From assembly GCF_021018895.1 (NCBI RefSeq), contig NC_079375.1, positions 15,517,992 to 15,581,991 of the forward strand: a stretch of 64,000 bases of DNA, given 5' to 3'. The notes under the pieces were generated by a model. That model saw only the letters and a program-made list of their open reading frames with translations. It was not told the DNA's origin and did not search any database. The DNA is from Seriola aureovittata (taxonomy: Eukaryota; Chordata; Actinopteri; Carangiformes; Carangidae). The translations under genes and the position numbers were made by a program. Positions 52,383 through 64,000 of the stretch are shown here, piece after piece (the first letter of the stretch is position 1; each line of letters starts with the position of its first letter).

Positions 52383-53332
52383 GGAACACTAAAAGCCCTT
52401 CTGTAACTTTGTTGCTGTAGCATGCAGCAGCAGCAGCAGCACAGCAAAGGCAGCAGAGGAGGACTGTACTTTCATAGCATGTGCTAGAAGTTGAGGAGGA
52501 TGCTTATGATACTGTATATGTGCGATAACCAACCACAGATCAGCACATGCTTCAGTGCTGCAGCGCGAAGCTGCTGCTGCTGTGTCCCGGCTTCACAGCT
52601 CAGTCCACCGCCTGGAATAGTTTGCTCTCTCCTTCATATGCACCTTTTCCAGCACGGGGTATAACATAATTAGTCCACATTTATTCGAAAAGCATCTAAA
52701 TCTCATATGAAACACAACTTGTGTAAATATTAGGCCTGAATTCCACTGTTTTCACCCCCAGTGTTGCGCATGGGAAACGGCTTTAGTCTCCCTGCCAGAG
52801 CAGCCCTTTACTCTGTCAGTGCTGTCAGCTGATTCAGACAAAAACTGCTGGCTCTCCACTTCGGTGAGATGAATGTGCTGCTTTTCCCCCCCGTGCAGCG
52901 GCGGCGAGGTGGCCTCAACGATCAGCAGCAAGCGTGTTGTTGACAAAGCTGTTCAACTCTGCAAGTGATGGGGCTGTAGAGGCTTGTTATTTAGAGCCAT
53001 GAGACACAGAGTCTGCTGCATGAAAAACTAGATTCTGCCTCATGGTTTACACACAGCTTAAAATACGGAACTCACTCTAAAACACCATGTGTCTTCTTGC
53101 AGTTGTGTTGGCAGTGTTTTTGCAGGGCAGTTTTAAGGAGGCTTGGGGTTAAAGCACAAAACAAGTAGTGCATTCCCTCCGTGTATATATTTGGATAAGG
53201 GACAGGGTGCCCTTGATAAAGTAGGGTAACCTTTCTCTCATTGTCACCCTGTCCTGTTTCACCCAGAGTTTACAATAAAGCAAAAATCCAAAAAGTTGTG
53301 GCATTTACAGTATATGTCAAGGTACCTGGGCA

Positions 53333-53362
53333 GGGGGGGGGGGGGGGGGGGGGGGGGGGGGG
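53333..53362. repeat. Poly-G homopolymer (30 G)
   Basis: Thirty uninterrupted G. Long G homopolymers are rare in genomes and are error-prone in sequencing, so the length is uncertain. Confidence 0.85.
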
Positions 53363-54084
53363 CTCCTGTTTTGTTTACATTTCACCTACATCGTTTTGGC
53401 CTGACTGACCTGACTTTCACCTTTCTTAAACCCACATTGGGATCTGCAGAGTTTATGGCCACATTCATTGATCCCCACTCAACTGAAGTGTACTGTGTGT
53501 GAACCACACATATGAAATGCCTTACGCTTCACTGTCATGCATAATGTCTGTCCTCTGTTGTTGATCACACTTCCTGCCACAGCGCAGTGTTGGCATCCTT
53601 GTATTGTATTTCAGGAGAGGGGGAGTTTACAGCATCTTTATGATTCGGGTCATCTCACGGGACCTTGTGGGCTCTTTTCTTTCATCTCTGTTCAGCTGAG
53701 CTTTTTTTTTTTTTATGCCACGTGTACTTAAACTGTAGAAACATTAGGACAATGATGACAATTCAAATCAGTTGAATCAGTAATAGCTTATACCTGCAAT
53801 AAAAAGCCAATGCTGGCATGATGCTGTACGGTATATCTATTTGATCTTGTGAGGTATCTTCCCTGACAGTTTGATTGTTTCTGCTCTCTTGCTGCGACTC
53901 TGACTCTGGCTCTTGTTTGATGACAGCAAGGCTTGTTCATTTATTTAATATCTATTTCCTGTTTTATTCATCTAGTTTTTAGGTTCATCGTGTAATGCCA
54001 GTTTTTTATTGATTATTTAATTGATTAATTGGTAGATCAACTTGATCGGACTTGTCTGTTTAGTTATTTGTCACCATGCACGTT

Positions 54085-54138
54085 TGACAAAACTAGTTTC
54101 CTCTCTTGGGGTTAATAAAGTTTTCTAATCTAATTTAA
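54085..54138. repeat. LINE-like 3' tail fragment
   Basis: TCCTCTCTTGGGGTTAATAAAG followed by TTTTCTAATCTAATTT resembles the frequent 3' terminus of fish non-LTR retrotransposons (GGGG-ATCAATAAAG then simple repeat). The family is not certain. Confidence 0.45.
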
Positions 54139-54254
54139 AGGCAAATGCTCTGGGCTGCAGGTTCAGTCAAACAATTGGTTTATGATAATTTAATTAATTA
54201 TCATTTTAATGGGGAATATGGGACTATATGCATCATCGATTTACACAGCAAGGG

Positions 54255-54312
54255 CCTTGTGGAACACATCTGGGGTTACGTAATATTCCAGCATAGGAAA
54301 ACTGCACACAGT
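54255..54312. repeat. Dispersed repeat copy A (paired with 56736-56793)
   Basis: This block is roughly 88-90% identical by eye to 56736-56793. Shared landmarks are CTGGGGTTAC, TTCCAGCATAGG and AAAACTGCACACAG. It is probably part of an unnamed interspersed element. Confidence 0.7.
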
Positions 54313-55482
54313 GCACTGCGAGAGGGAGGAATGGTCGAGCCCATTTCTGCTCCGGAGCCCCTCAAGCACGCTAACCCAGCCGTCAGAGACATTTGCTGTA
54401 GTATACATTGTGGTTGGTTAAGCATTGACATCTGTTTGAAAAACCCTTCTATCCTGTAAATACACCACAGGTAAAGATAAGGCTGATTTCAGTCAGTGTG
54501 TCTGCAGTAGTGGATGTGGTGTTTCTCATTGACCCGGGTGTCACCTGGGTCAAAGAAAGAAAAGCTCTTCACAAAGAAGGACACACACCCGTTTAATACT
54601 GCTGCTGATTCATTTTCCACATCCCTGTTCCCCCTCTCACTCCCCTCATCTGTTAAATCCCCTCTTCCTCCGTCATGCACACGACAGCAATCTTAACCTC
54701 TCATTCCTTATCCCCCCACGTATTTGCAGTCTTGACTATCGCATATCGCATTTAAAAATCCTTCTTCCCCTCTCTCTTTCTGTCTGTCTTTGTCTTTCTG
54801 TCTTTCTCTCACTCTGTCTTTCACAATGTGCTGAAACTGCAGTCTCAGCATTTTGGAGTTGATCTGAAGCTTCAGATTAGATGTTAATTTGTTGTGCTGG
54901 TTGTTACTATATCCTGTCACCGCAAAGCAGGAAAAACAGTAGATATTATTAGTGATTTCCACACACATCCCCCATGAAAATACACACAACAATATACATC
55001 TAGCATCCCTTCTTGGGCCAAAGCAGGCCCGCTAACAAAAAACAAACACAACCAAATCCTCCTGATCGTACTAGTTGCGTCTTTGATATTGAGATGCTCA
55101 TATGTTACCTGTGACAAGTATCTTGTTGCTGTGTTGTACTCAGATTGAGTCCCTAACCTCAAAGTTTGCACACTTGCCATTTTGCACGAAATGGCAGCTT
55201 CACTTTATGCAGCCATTAACGGTTTTGCAGTGCAACACAGACCTTGCTTTTTGCTTTGCAGAATATGAGAACACTTTTTGGCATTTCAGCAAATGGTAGT
55301 TACCATCAGCAGTGACTCAGTCCTGTGGAAAACATGGCATATTTTACTCCCTTCTACTGATTCGAGTCGTTTTCCCCTCTGCATAGGCTGTTGTGGCTGA
55401 ACATTAAAACCAGTTACTGGTGTAGAATTTAGTGCTACAGATGCCAGTTCAAAAGTTTAAAGGTTTTTAAATGTTTTTGCTC

Positions 55483-55715
55483 CATCCATCCATCTATCCT
55501 GTGAGGGCTGCGTGGGGCTTGAGCCAATCCAAGGTGACACTGGGCGAGAGGCGAGGTATAGGACAGGTCGCCCGTTTATCATACATATATATATATATAT
55601 ATAGTGACAAAAAACAAACATATTCAACGTGTACAAACCCCTGGCCAAACCAAGGTTACAACCAAGAACCTTCTTCTAGTGAGGCAACAGTGCTAACCAT
55701 TGTACCAACCTTTTT
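55483..55715. repeat. Teleost interspersed repeat, internally deleted
   Basis: The left part (CATCCATCCATCTATCCTGT, GAGGGCTGCG, GACACTGGGCGAGAGGCG, GACAGGTCGCC) and the right part (CCCCTGGCC, GAACCTTCTTCTAGTGAGGC, ACAGTGCTAACCA) are recognisable as the two ends of a repeat very common in fish genomes. The usual middle is missing and an (AT)n tract at 55580-55602 stands near the junction. Confidence 0.65.
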
Positions 55716-56735
55716 TTTTTTTCCTTTTACATCAACCAATTTACAATACAGTGGTGGTGTTTTGGTTAACTTTGAGCCCATTCCTTGTTTACAATTATTT
55801 CAATACAGAATAAAACATGTACATGTTGGCACTTTGGTTGAGATAGACAATGTTCATGTCAAATATGTTGGTGCTAGGCAGTGCAAGTGAAAGGCAGTGA
55901 AAAGTCTGAGCTGCATTTAGATTGAAGGGATATGTTATGTTTAATACTGTATGCTTTGTATGATTAAAAAGGCAAGTCAGCCTTAAACTGATGATTATGA
56001 TTGTTTATGAACATTGTGACGTGAACATTAAACATTGTGAACCTGATTGCCAAGAGTAGTAGACAGTACAAGTATTACATGTTTAGATAACAGGTTCAGG
56101 TCAGAATGGTGTGAGGAGAGAAGAGGCGGAGTGACCCTGTTACACAGAGAATGTTTGTATAAAAATGAATGTCTGAAACAAGAAAGTACTGCATGCTGCT
56201 TAGACAGGCGAGACGAAAGCAGGGTGGTCCAGAGCTCTGTAAGCAATCTCAAACTTATATGCTTGACTATACTTTTAATAAATTAGACGTGTTGAACCTT
56301 ATCTGTTGTCCTGCATACTTCATCAAACGAATGCGCGAGTCCTGTTTGGTTATATATGGATCTGGACTCAACAAGATGCAATAACGATAATGTCCTTTGA
56401 CAAAAAACAGAAGCTGACATGATGTTAACTGTGATCGATGATCTATCACAAGCATGTTTCAAGACTACAAGTCCATTTTTAATTTTTTGATTATACAGAA
56501 AGAATTTGAAACGACCAGTGGCCACATACTAGATGGGAAAAACACATTAAAAGATGGAATGGAGAATTATGTAAGCAATAATTAAAAGTCTGTGAAATTT
56601 GGTAAAAGACTCACTAGATAGTATAAAGAATTTAATGGTGTACAGTAAACAATGTAATATTTCTAAAACTGAAATTAAGACCCAAATATTTGATGTCACT
56701 GTGAACCAGTCTGCATAACATGACTCTCATAGGCC

Positions 56736-56793
56736 AGGTTTGTGGGACACAGCTGGGGTTACATAATTTTCCAGCATAGGAAAACTGCACACA
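56736..56793. repeat. Dispersed repeat copy B (paired with 54255-54312)
   Basis: Second copy of the short element described at 54255-54312, about 2.5 kb away in the same orientation. Similarity stops sharply after GCACACAG. Confidence 0.7.
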
Positions 56794-59700
56794 GCCAAGG
56801 TTTTAACTGAACAAGTGGCTTTTTCATATGTTTTGTAGAGATCTGTTTGTCTCATCCTGCGTGCCCCACTGTGGGCAGCTCTGCTGTGAACACTTACTAA
56901 TAACTGACTCATCCTAACAGTAATTAAACTTTTGGATTAGTTTGTTAACATTATATGCTGTACTTAAATTTTACCTTTTAAATTTAACGTTAGAGGAAAC
57001 ATTTTTCCACTGTGTAGGAAAAACTCTCAGTGCTGTACTGTACATACTGTGCATCGTATGTCTGCCTGTTTTGATACTGTACTAAAATGAGTGCAATATC
57101 AGCTCTATGAATTTTAATGGCTTCTCTCTAGATATGTTGTGCACTGTTTTGTACAAACTTCTGTGTCATGACCTTTGATCAATGCTCTGCTGTACAGCAT
57201 GAATTTCTAGTAGAGAAGCCATGACAGCATTTGTTGGGCTGAGTAGATTGAGGTTAAATAATCTTGAAATACAGCAGTTCTCCTTCCTACTGCAGAAACA
57301 AACAACTGAAACCTTTATTTGAGAAATAAATAAATCAAATTGCAACCTTAAACTAAAAGCACTCAACTTCTTTTTCTTTCAAATAAAATCATGTGGAAGA
57401 AAAGGAAATCTAGATATCATTTACTTTTATAATTAGTGCCACGGGTGCTCAGCTCCGAGGCACTCCTCTACAGCTAGAATAGCTGACTCAGTGGAAATCA
57501 GACAAATAAACGTAGCATTCTGTAATATTTAGCGCAGACCAATATCTTTATCCGAAGCCCACCTGGCTTTATGTTAACTTTGGGTGCTGGTCTTTTCTAC
57601 ACATGTAATTGTGTTTTTCTGTCTTCAGTGTGATTGTGAAACACTTTGTTTGAAGAAACATTTACTTTAGGGAATTGACAACAGATATTGGCTGCATACA
57701 CAAAAAACGTGCTGCACCTAAACACCGGAACGTTTGGCTAAAACAAGTTAAAACCAGTAAACATTTTTGATGGGTGTAACATGGCAAAATAGAGCTAAAC
57801 TATAGTATCTTTTGGTCATAGATATGTCTAGTAAATTTTTGGTCCAGCTAGATTTTATTGTGTTTTAGTTCCCCCCTGTACCCTTTGTGCTATACTACTC
57901 TTTTCTTCTCCTTTTCTTCTTCTATTCTCTCTGCCTGGCTCTCCCTGCATATAGTGGCGATTGGCTCTGCAGTAGGACAGTACAGTATAGCTGAATATAC
58001 AGCACCATCACCATATCTGTGACTCTGGGTTTAATGCCAGCTCCCCTCCCACCACCCATCCTCTCTTTACTCCTCTCTGACCTTTCTTATTTGCATGGAT
58101 GCTGTTGTTGAAGCATTTTGCTGACCTGAAACGTCCTTTTTATGTACATTGTATACATTAGGCTATACATAGTGAGGGCATGTTTTCAAGGCAGTTGATG
58201 CCATATGATTTGTTGTTCTTGTGGTGCAAGGTTATGTGAGTGCAAGATAGAGAGGGATGTTTGAATAAATAATTATATGAGATTAAAAAAACTCCTTAAA
58301 TGCATCGGTGTGTAAACTGATTTCTGCAGTAAAGGTTGTGCAGGATGTCTTTACACAGCCTCAAGAACAATAATGTCTTTGCACATGACAAAACCAAACA
58401 TTTGTGTTTTGTCTTGAGTGAATCTGAATACTTTAAAGACTAGAGATGATTCGATTAGAGATCAGAGATGAAGATTTCCACTTTTTCTCTCTTCCTCTCT
58501 CTGTTACATGGTCAAATCTCAGCCTTTTTCCAGCTTATTTCAAACTGGGTCCTTTGTGTTATGGCACCCCCTAGAGTAAAATGTTGCACAGTGTCTTACC
58601 TTTTAGTCTTGCAACTCAGGACAGTGCTAGTCATCCTGGGCCAAAATGCATAAATGAGATCTTGAATTTTGGCTTTTGATTCCGGATTTGTTATTAAATA
58701 TGATATTTAGAACACATTGAAAGATAATTACATGTTAAATAACTTGTGATTAGTGCAATTTTCTTACTCATCTCTAGTCAGTTTTGAGTTGCTATCAATG
58801 GTGGCCCTTAATTGTCTAATTTAGTTTAGCACAACACATTTGACTGTAATAAATGTTGCTTGTGAAACTCCAACAGTTCCTAGCCCTGTCCTAAAACGTG
58901 ATGAGCTTTTCTGTAAACAAAACAAAATTGAAAGGGCAGCTAAGGTTGTGAGATCTAGCTGACGTGTGACTTTCAGGAGGAAATGAAGTAAATATAGCAC
59001 AGATCTTCAAGTGGCATCCCTCCTTAGATAAAAGTGCTGTTGTTGTGAAACTGTTTTCAGTCTTGTTTAATGTTGTTGTTGTTCTTCGTCTTACTGTCCT
59101 GCATGTTTGACATTTTGTGTTTCCTTGCTTTTATTATGAAGCATGTTTTTTATTTTTATTTTGAAAAGTGCTATTCGTATTCTTTACAAACTTGATTATT
59201 TACTTACTCAGAGGCATCTGAAGTGTACAGTCATAGCAAAGTACTTTTTCTGTAGCACATAGAAGACATATGACACACAATGCCTTGGATTTTATTCTAT
59301 TGTTACTTAATCAACAACTCAATAATATAAAGTTAGCTGCACTTTAACCAACTACAAAAATAGGCCTAACTTAACTAACCTTTTTCATACTTATACTTAT
59401 TACTAATTCTGATAATAATTGGCACTTAAAATGAAGTAACACTTTCAATGCAGGACTTTTACTTGTAACGGAGTATTTCGACAGTGTGTTTTTTCTGCTT
59501 AATTAAGGGATCTGAATACTTCCTCCATCACTGACAGTCAACTAGGCCAACATATCACTGTCAACAAGTGACGGGACAAAATCCTGATCAACCTTATTCA
59601 CTTAAACTAATCATACATAATCATGTGACTTTTTTTTTTTTTTACATGCAAGTCAGTTCACGTGCGCTGGCGTTTATGTATGCACTTAGGAAGCTGCAAT

Positions 59701-60094
59701 TTAGGTTTTATTTCCTGTTCTCATCTTGTGTCGAGCGCACAGCTGCCGAGGTGACCCCTGTTGACACCTAGCCTTTGCTTTCATAGCACAGTGACTGAGC
59801 CATAAACTTTCTGGTAGGATCACGCATTGAGAAGACGCCGTTGTCCTTAAAGCGGTGGGCTGCAGCTGACGTAGGCTCTGCGTTGTCCGCTTGTTCCCGG
59901 TGGATCTGGAGGGAGAGGGAAAAAAATGGAGAGGGGGGGGGGGGCGAAAAAACTATTGGCTCTTGTGTTCCAACATCTGTGCAGCCAGCGTCGGATCGTG
60001 CAGCCCTTAATTGTGTCGCCTCAACTGTCAGCTCCGCATTACCTCACTCGTGGCCGGCCTGCCACTTACCCCTGCAGTTCAACTTTGGCGTGCA

Positions 60095-60380
60095 TGCTCT
60101 CTCCCTCTCCCTCTCTCTCTGTCTCTCTCTCTCTGCTCTTCCCCTCTCCTTTCCTGCTATTACGTCCGCTGCTGGTAAAGACGCGGAGACTAAGGGGGGC
60201 GGGGGGAAGGGGGGGGGGTGTACAATTAAGAGCACATTGTAACGTCCTTGCGTTGCCAGCCGTGGCGGAAGAGGAGTGTTTGCCGTGAACGCGAATGACC
60301 GACGGTGGACAAGAAGAGGATAAACAGAGAGAGACAGGGCTAGAGAAAGAGAGAGAGAGAGAGGGAGAGAGAGAGAGAAG
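60095..60380. repeat. CT-rich and GA-rich tracts in a probable leader
   Basis: A CTCTCC/CTCT stretch at about 60099-60150 and a (GA)n stretch at about 60329-60378 flank G-runs at about 60195-60220. They precede the candidate exon at 60580. The low complexity accounts for the long frames on both strands. Confidence 0.7.
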
Positions 60381-60579
60381 CGGGGGAATCACTCAAGATG
60401 CCGCGTTTTAGCGTAATTTGTCCTGCAGACTGTGCCCTTCCGGCGTTTTGAGGGCTGCTGTGAGCCTGTAGAGAGAGAGAGGCTGGCTGGCTGGCTACGC
60501 TATGCTGCCTGACCCTGCTGTGTTGTGATAGCGTTGTCCGATTGTTTGGATTGAGGAAGGCTCCCACCAACCCAAATCA

Positions 60580-60670
60580 ATGAGGATTCTGAGGCCATTC
60601 CTTCAGAAAGGAGCGCATATGCTGCAGTGTTTCTGTGGACAACGATCGAAGTCGACCACTATCACCAACG
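60580..60670 (+). CDS. Candidate first coding exon of an unidentified gene, partial
   Basis: A CpG- and GC-richer leader (about 59830-60579) leads to an ATG at 60580. It opens 30 codons plus one base (MRILRPFLQKGAHML, then a QCFCGQRSKSTT-type stretch) and ends at a good donor, AACG then GTGAGA. Cysteines after a second Met (MLQCFCG) could be palmitoylation sites. The phase (1) and last base (G) equal those of the candidate exon at 52178. I do not recognise the protein. It could be an alternative first exon of a gene continuing right, or part of a non-coding leader. Confidence 0.35.
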
Positions 60671-63600
60671 GTGAGAGACAAAACATAGCACCATAGCCTT
60701 ATAGCTACCTTTGGCTTTGCATGCTTTCTCTCTTGAGTGATGAAAAAAAAGAAAGGGGGGAGATATACAGAAGGAGGGGGGGGGGGGGGGTGGGGGTGGT
60801 GGGGGGTGAGTGGCTTCATTGGTCACTCGAGTGTGTGAGTAACATCTTCCGAGTCTGCAGTGGAGAGAGCCTCTCCTTGTGCTCCTCGAATCTGTCCCGA
60901 GTTCTGTGTGCAGTCCTCGGCTGCCGCGGATATAGCTGCTGGCAGTCAGCGTCAAGCCGCACTACTCCGGAGAGCAGAGCAAAGGAGAGGGCTCCAGATA
61001 CTTTACCAGACCGAGCTATATTTGCAGACGAGCGTGTTCCAGTGCTGCATGTGAAGCGGGCCAAAAAATGGACAATGCAGGGATCAAGTCATTAAACTTC
61101 AGGGGCCTGGAGACGAGGCAGCCTTGTTTTAGGGCCCCAAAACAAGCAGAGCGGTTCAGCACCACGGATAGCGCAATAGCAGAAGTACACCAGAGCAAAA
61201 AGCTCCAAAACTTTTCATGTCATGATTTCACTAATTGTATTTCTATGAAACCTCATTTGAACCCTGATTTGATGACAGTTTGTCCATGGAGCCATACCTG
61301 ACAGCACAGAGTTAAATCTCAATGTAAAACCACCTAACAGTCTACTCTCCTTCTGGATAACTGTGATTGGAAATCAGTTGAAACAGGAATAGTCTCTCCT
61401 CATTACGTCTCTAGGACCCCAGGAAGTCCCCAAACTCCACTTTGGCATGAACCGCATTAATGCATGCTGTGATCCAGGCACAGCGTAGAGGTAGCTATAT
61501 TTTCAGGGAAACTGCGTTTTCCCCTCACCTGTAAATGAAACAGTACTTTTAGAAGCGACTCACTTTGCAATTTGTCCTCTACAAAACATGCTACTCCTGG
61601 TAATGTGAAGTCTCAACGACACACTTTGCATGTGCACCCAGACACTCAACAGTGTTTGGCAATAAGCCCAAGAAGCCTGCCATGTCCTCTCGTCATGTTT
61701 CAGCAATCCACTGCATTGCTGATGTTCACTCATAACATAACTACATCCCCTGACACATAAAAAAAACCAAAAAACATGCCCCAGTATTTCCAGAATGAGA
61801 CAGAATGCTGTTTTACTGGGAGACAAATGCAACACCTTTCTCCTGCCTCGTCCTGTCACTTGCAGTACGTAGGATCTCCGGTAGCTTCAGTTGGAGCAGC
61901 TCTCAAATTCAGGGCAGACAATTAGAAACTCCATTAAGCACAGTTGATTCCTCTGAGGTAGTTGGACCAAAAGCAGCACGCACACTGGGATCTGTAGGAC
62001 TCGGATGTAAAACACTATGAGTCCTTATCCTGCATCTCTGCTCACTGTTAGATGAACCTTGTGACCTCAATCAGAACTTTATGAGTCAGCTCATTTGTGT
62101 TGACACAGAAGGATGCAAAACATGAATGCGTCCATGTAGTTGAAGCCGTTTCGATGTGAAGCTGTCGGGTGAAGACTTTGTAGTTTGTTTCATGTTTACC
62201 AGCTCGCTACTGAATTTGCAAGTTTAATCTTTTTCTATTTGACTCTCTGTTTTTGAATTGTTGAGGTTCTGCTTTGTTGCTCTTCCGAGACTATAACATG
62301 TCATTTCAAAATAGCCCTTACCCTTGTTGCTCTGTTTATATGGCAGCACATTCTCCATAACTGAGCATATTTCACACACACACTCTCAGTAAATCACTGG
62401 TCAAACAAAGAGGGGACCACACACTTGACATTCTTGAAGAAGGAGCCAAAACCATGGCTCCCCGTATGTGGTGGTCTCAGTGCATCATTCACTGCTCCAG
62501 TATACTGTACAGGATCATGTAAAGCAGGAGGAGTAAGAAGTATTATGCTGTGCACATTCAGGCACGACGCCAAAATTACCTCAGAGGGATTTTTCAGTGA
62601 AAGATGTTTCTGAGTAGGCTTAAATGTTTGCACCTGCTCTCCTTTGTAGTGTCAAGTTTGCACCTGGCTTTGCCTTCATTGAAGTTAACTACAGTAGTCG
62701 GGCTGTCTGGATTGCAGGGCACCTGTATGGTGGGTGGCATAGTAGAGAAACAACCGGTGGTGAAACCTCGTCCTCATGAGTGGTTTATACCCATTTCTTG
62801 TAATGGCGCCGGAAAGCTTTATAGTTGTCATTCTGTCAGTTTCATGTGACTGTTTGAATGATAGAAATGATAGAAATCAGATTTAATTTAAATAACTTTT
62901 GGGGCCACTTTTCATTTCCTATAATGTGACTATGTTTTGTAAAATAAGCTTTGACACATGCAGTAAAAGCTGTTGTCCTTCTAGACTCATCTGTGGCACT
63001 TAGAATAAAACATCCAAAGCTCACAAAGTTTTGGCTTATTGTCAAACACAGTTTGTTTTAATATGGCTGAACTTAAATTAAGTCGTTGTTGGTTTAATCA
63101 GCAGTTGGTTAACATTATTGCATTTTATGCTTATAGCAAGAGCAATACTAAGATTAGTAGCTGAAATTGCTGCTAGTAAATGTTGAAAATGATCTTTTTT
63201 GCAATTCAGGGATCTTGTCTTTGCCTTACACTTGCTGTGCTAAATGTAATTGTTTTATTCATTCATACAACTTGAATTTTATAGATAGATAGATAGATTC
63301 TTCATTGTCATTGCATTGAAAACACAACGAATTTAAGTTTGGCACGAATCCTCTTGGCAGCATATGTTGAAATAAATAAAGACTAAAATCAATAAAATAT
63401 ATAGATATATATAGTAAAATAAAACATGCATATAACACTAACAATATAACTATAACTATAAACTATGCATTAGTATATACCTACTGCACTGTTAATAGTA
63501 AGCTATGTTAGTAAAAGTGTAGTGATGAGTATTATGGGTCTCAGCATCGCCCTCACATTTCTCACATTTCTGCTCTTTACTTCCTGTGGAGTTGGCAGGC

Positions 63601-64000
63601 CAGTTTAGCAGACATTACACGGTGCAAACTAGTTCCAGCTATTGTGAGTCAACAAATCCGTGCGGTATTTCAAGGACACACTCAAGTGTCGAACTTCAGA
63701 TTACACAAACATCCACTAGTTTCTCTATGAACACCTGCAGTGAATTATTTTCTCCACAGGGGGGCAGCAGGTGTAAAGAAATTACACTCCTCAACAACAA
63801 GTTACTCCTGTGGTGGTGGCACCAAAGGAAGAGCCGCAGGGACACCAGGGCTTTCGGTTTATGTCTGTCAGTTTTCAGAGAGGTTTAGTAGCTACTGGTT
63901 CTACTTTCAAAGATTAAAAAGCTGGAACACAGGAACTAGTGCAGTCTGATAAAACACACCAACTGTATATTCAACACACGTTTGCTTCATTTTTACACAT
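60671..64000. other. Right-edge region, no supported exon
   Basis: Contains a G-run at about 60775-60791 and ordinary unique sequence, with a retroposon-like fragment at 63272-63430. None of the frames shows a domain or paired splice sites. It is probably intronic sequence of the gene starting near 60580. Confidence 0.45.
63272..63430. repeat. Retroposon-like fragment with GATA repeat
   Basis: A short (GATA)n is followed by TTCTTCATTGTCATTGCATTG and ACACAACGAATTTAAGTTTGG, then A/T-rich AATAAAATATA. This matches the style of common fish LINE/SINE 3' ends read in reverse. The family is uncertain. Confidence 0.45.

Larger units (their letters stand above)
52197..60579. other. Gene-poor region, probably intronic or intergenic
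   Basis: No supported exon. It holds a CA repeat (52319-52379), a 30-base G homopolymer (53333-53362), a CT-rich patch (54768-54822) and several interspersed-repeat fragments listed separately. If the exons at 52178 and 60580 belong to one gene, this is its first intron. Confidence 0.45.

Noticed and set aside
59841..60392. Several 100+ residue frames in the region before 60580
   Set aside because: CT-, GA- and G-rich low-complexity DNA keeps frames open on both strands; treated as leader/promoter.

Overview
This is a vertebrate, almost certainly teleost fish, genomic window. The genes are split by GT-AG introns. Long CA/TG microsatellites and fish-type interspersed repeat tails fill the non-coding DNA, and the reconstructed proteins match fish and human families exon by exon. 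I found no prokaryotic, viral, CRISPR, tRNA or rRNA feature, and no new multi-gene system. I rebuilt the gene models by hand from splice sites and reading-frame phase; every internal junction used below keeps the frame.

Layout, left to right: (1) 2222-4810, minus strand, a three-exon TAL1/SCL-type bHLH transcription factor. (2) 8787-17868, minus strand, a nine-exon KIAA1614-like protein of about 1156 residues that ends in a PDZ domain. (3) 21287-31067, plus strand, a complete 19-exon rc3h1 (Roquin-1) gene of about 1138 residues. Its upstream non-coding exon carries a small uORF, and its 3' UTR contains two stem-loops of the kind Roquin itself binds. (4) 36826-39980, minus strand, a seven-exon aldo-keto reductase. 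(5) 40669-42504, plus strand, extl2, divergent from the reductase across a roughly 0.7 kb shared promoter region. (6) 44131-47623, minus strand, parl, the mitochondrial rhomboid protease, tail-to-tail with extl2. (7) From about 47.6 kb to the right edge there is little coding sequence. Two candidate first coding exons on the plus strand (52178-52196 and 60580-60670) both end in the same phase and probably belong to a gene, or genes, continuing past the window.

The genes are housekeeping or developmental loci and do not form one pathway. Roquin-1 is a post-transcriptional repressor that recognises constitutive decay element (CDE) stem-loops in mRNAs. TAL1 is a blood and endothelial master regulator. 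EXTL2 acts in glycosaminoglycan linker synthesis in the Golgi. PARL is an inner-mitochondrial-membrane protease.

The observation most worth testing is the pair of CDE-like stem-loops in the rc3h1 3' UTR, one with a perfect 6-bp stem, which suggests autoregulation. Next are two in-frame donor sites in tal1 exon 2 that would add or omit ten residues just before the DNA-binding basic region, and a uORF in rc3h1 exon 1 whose stop codon is also the end of the exon.
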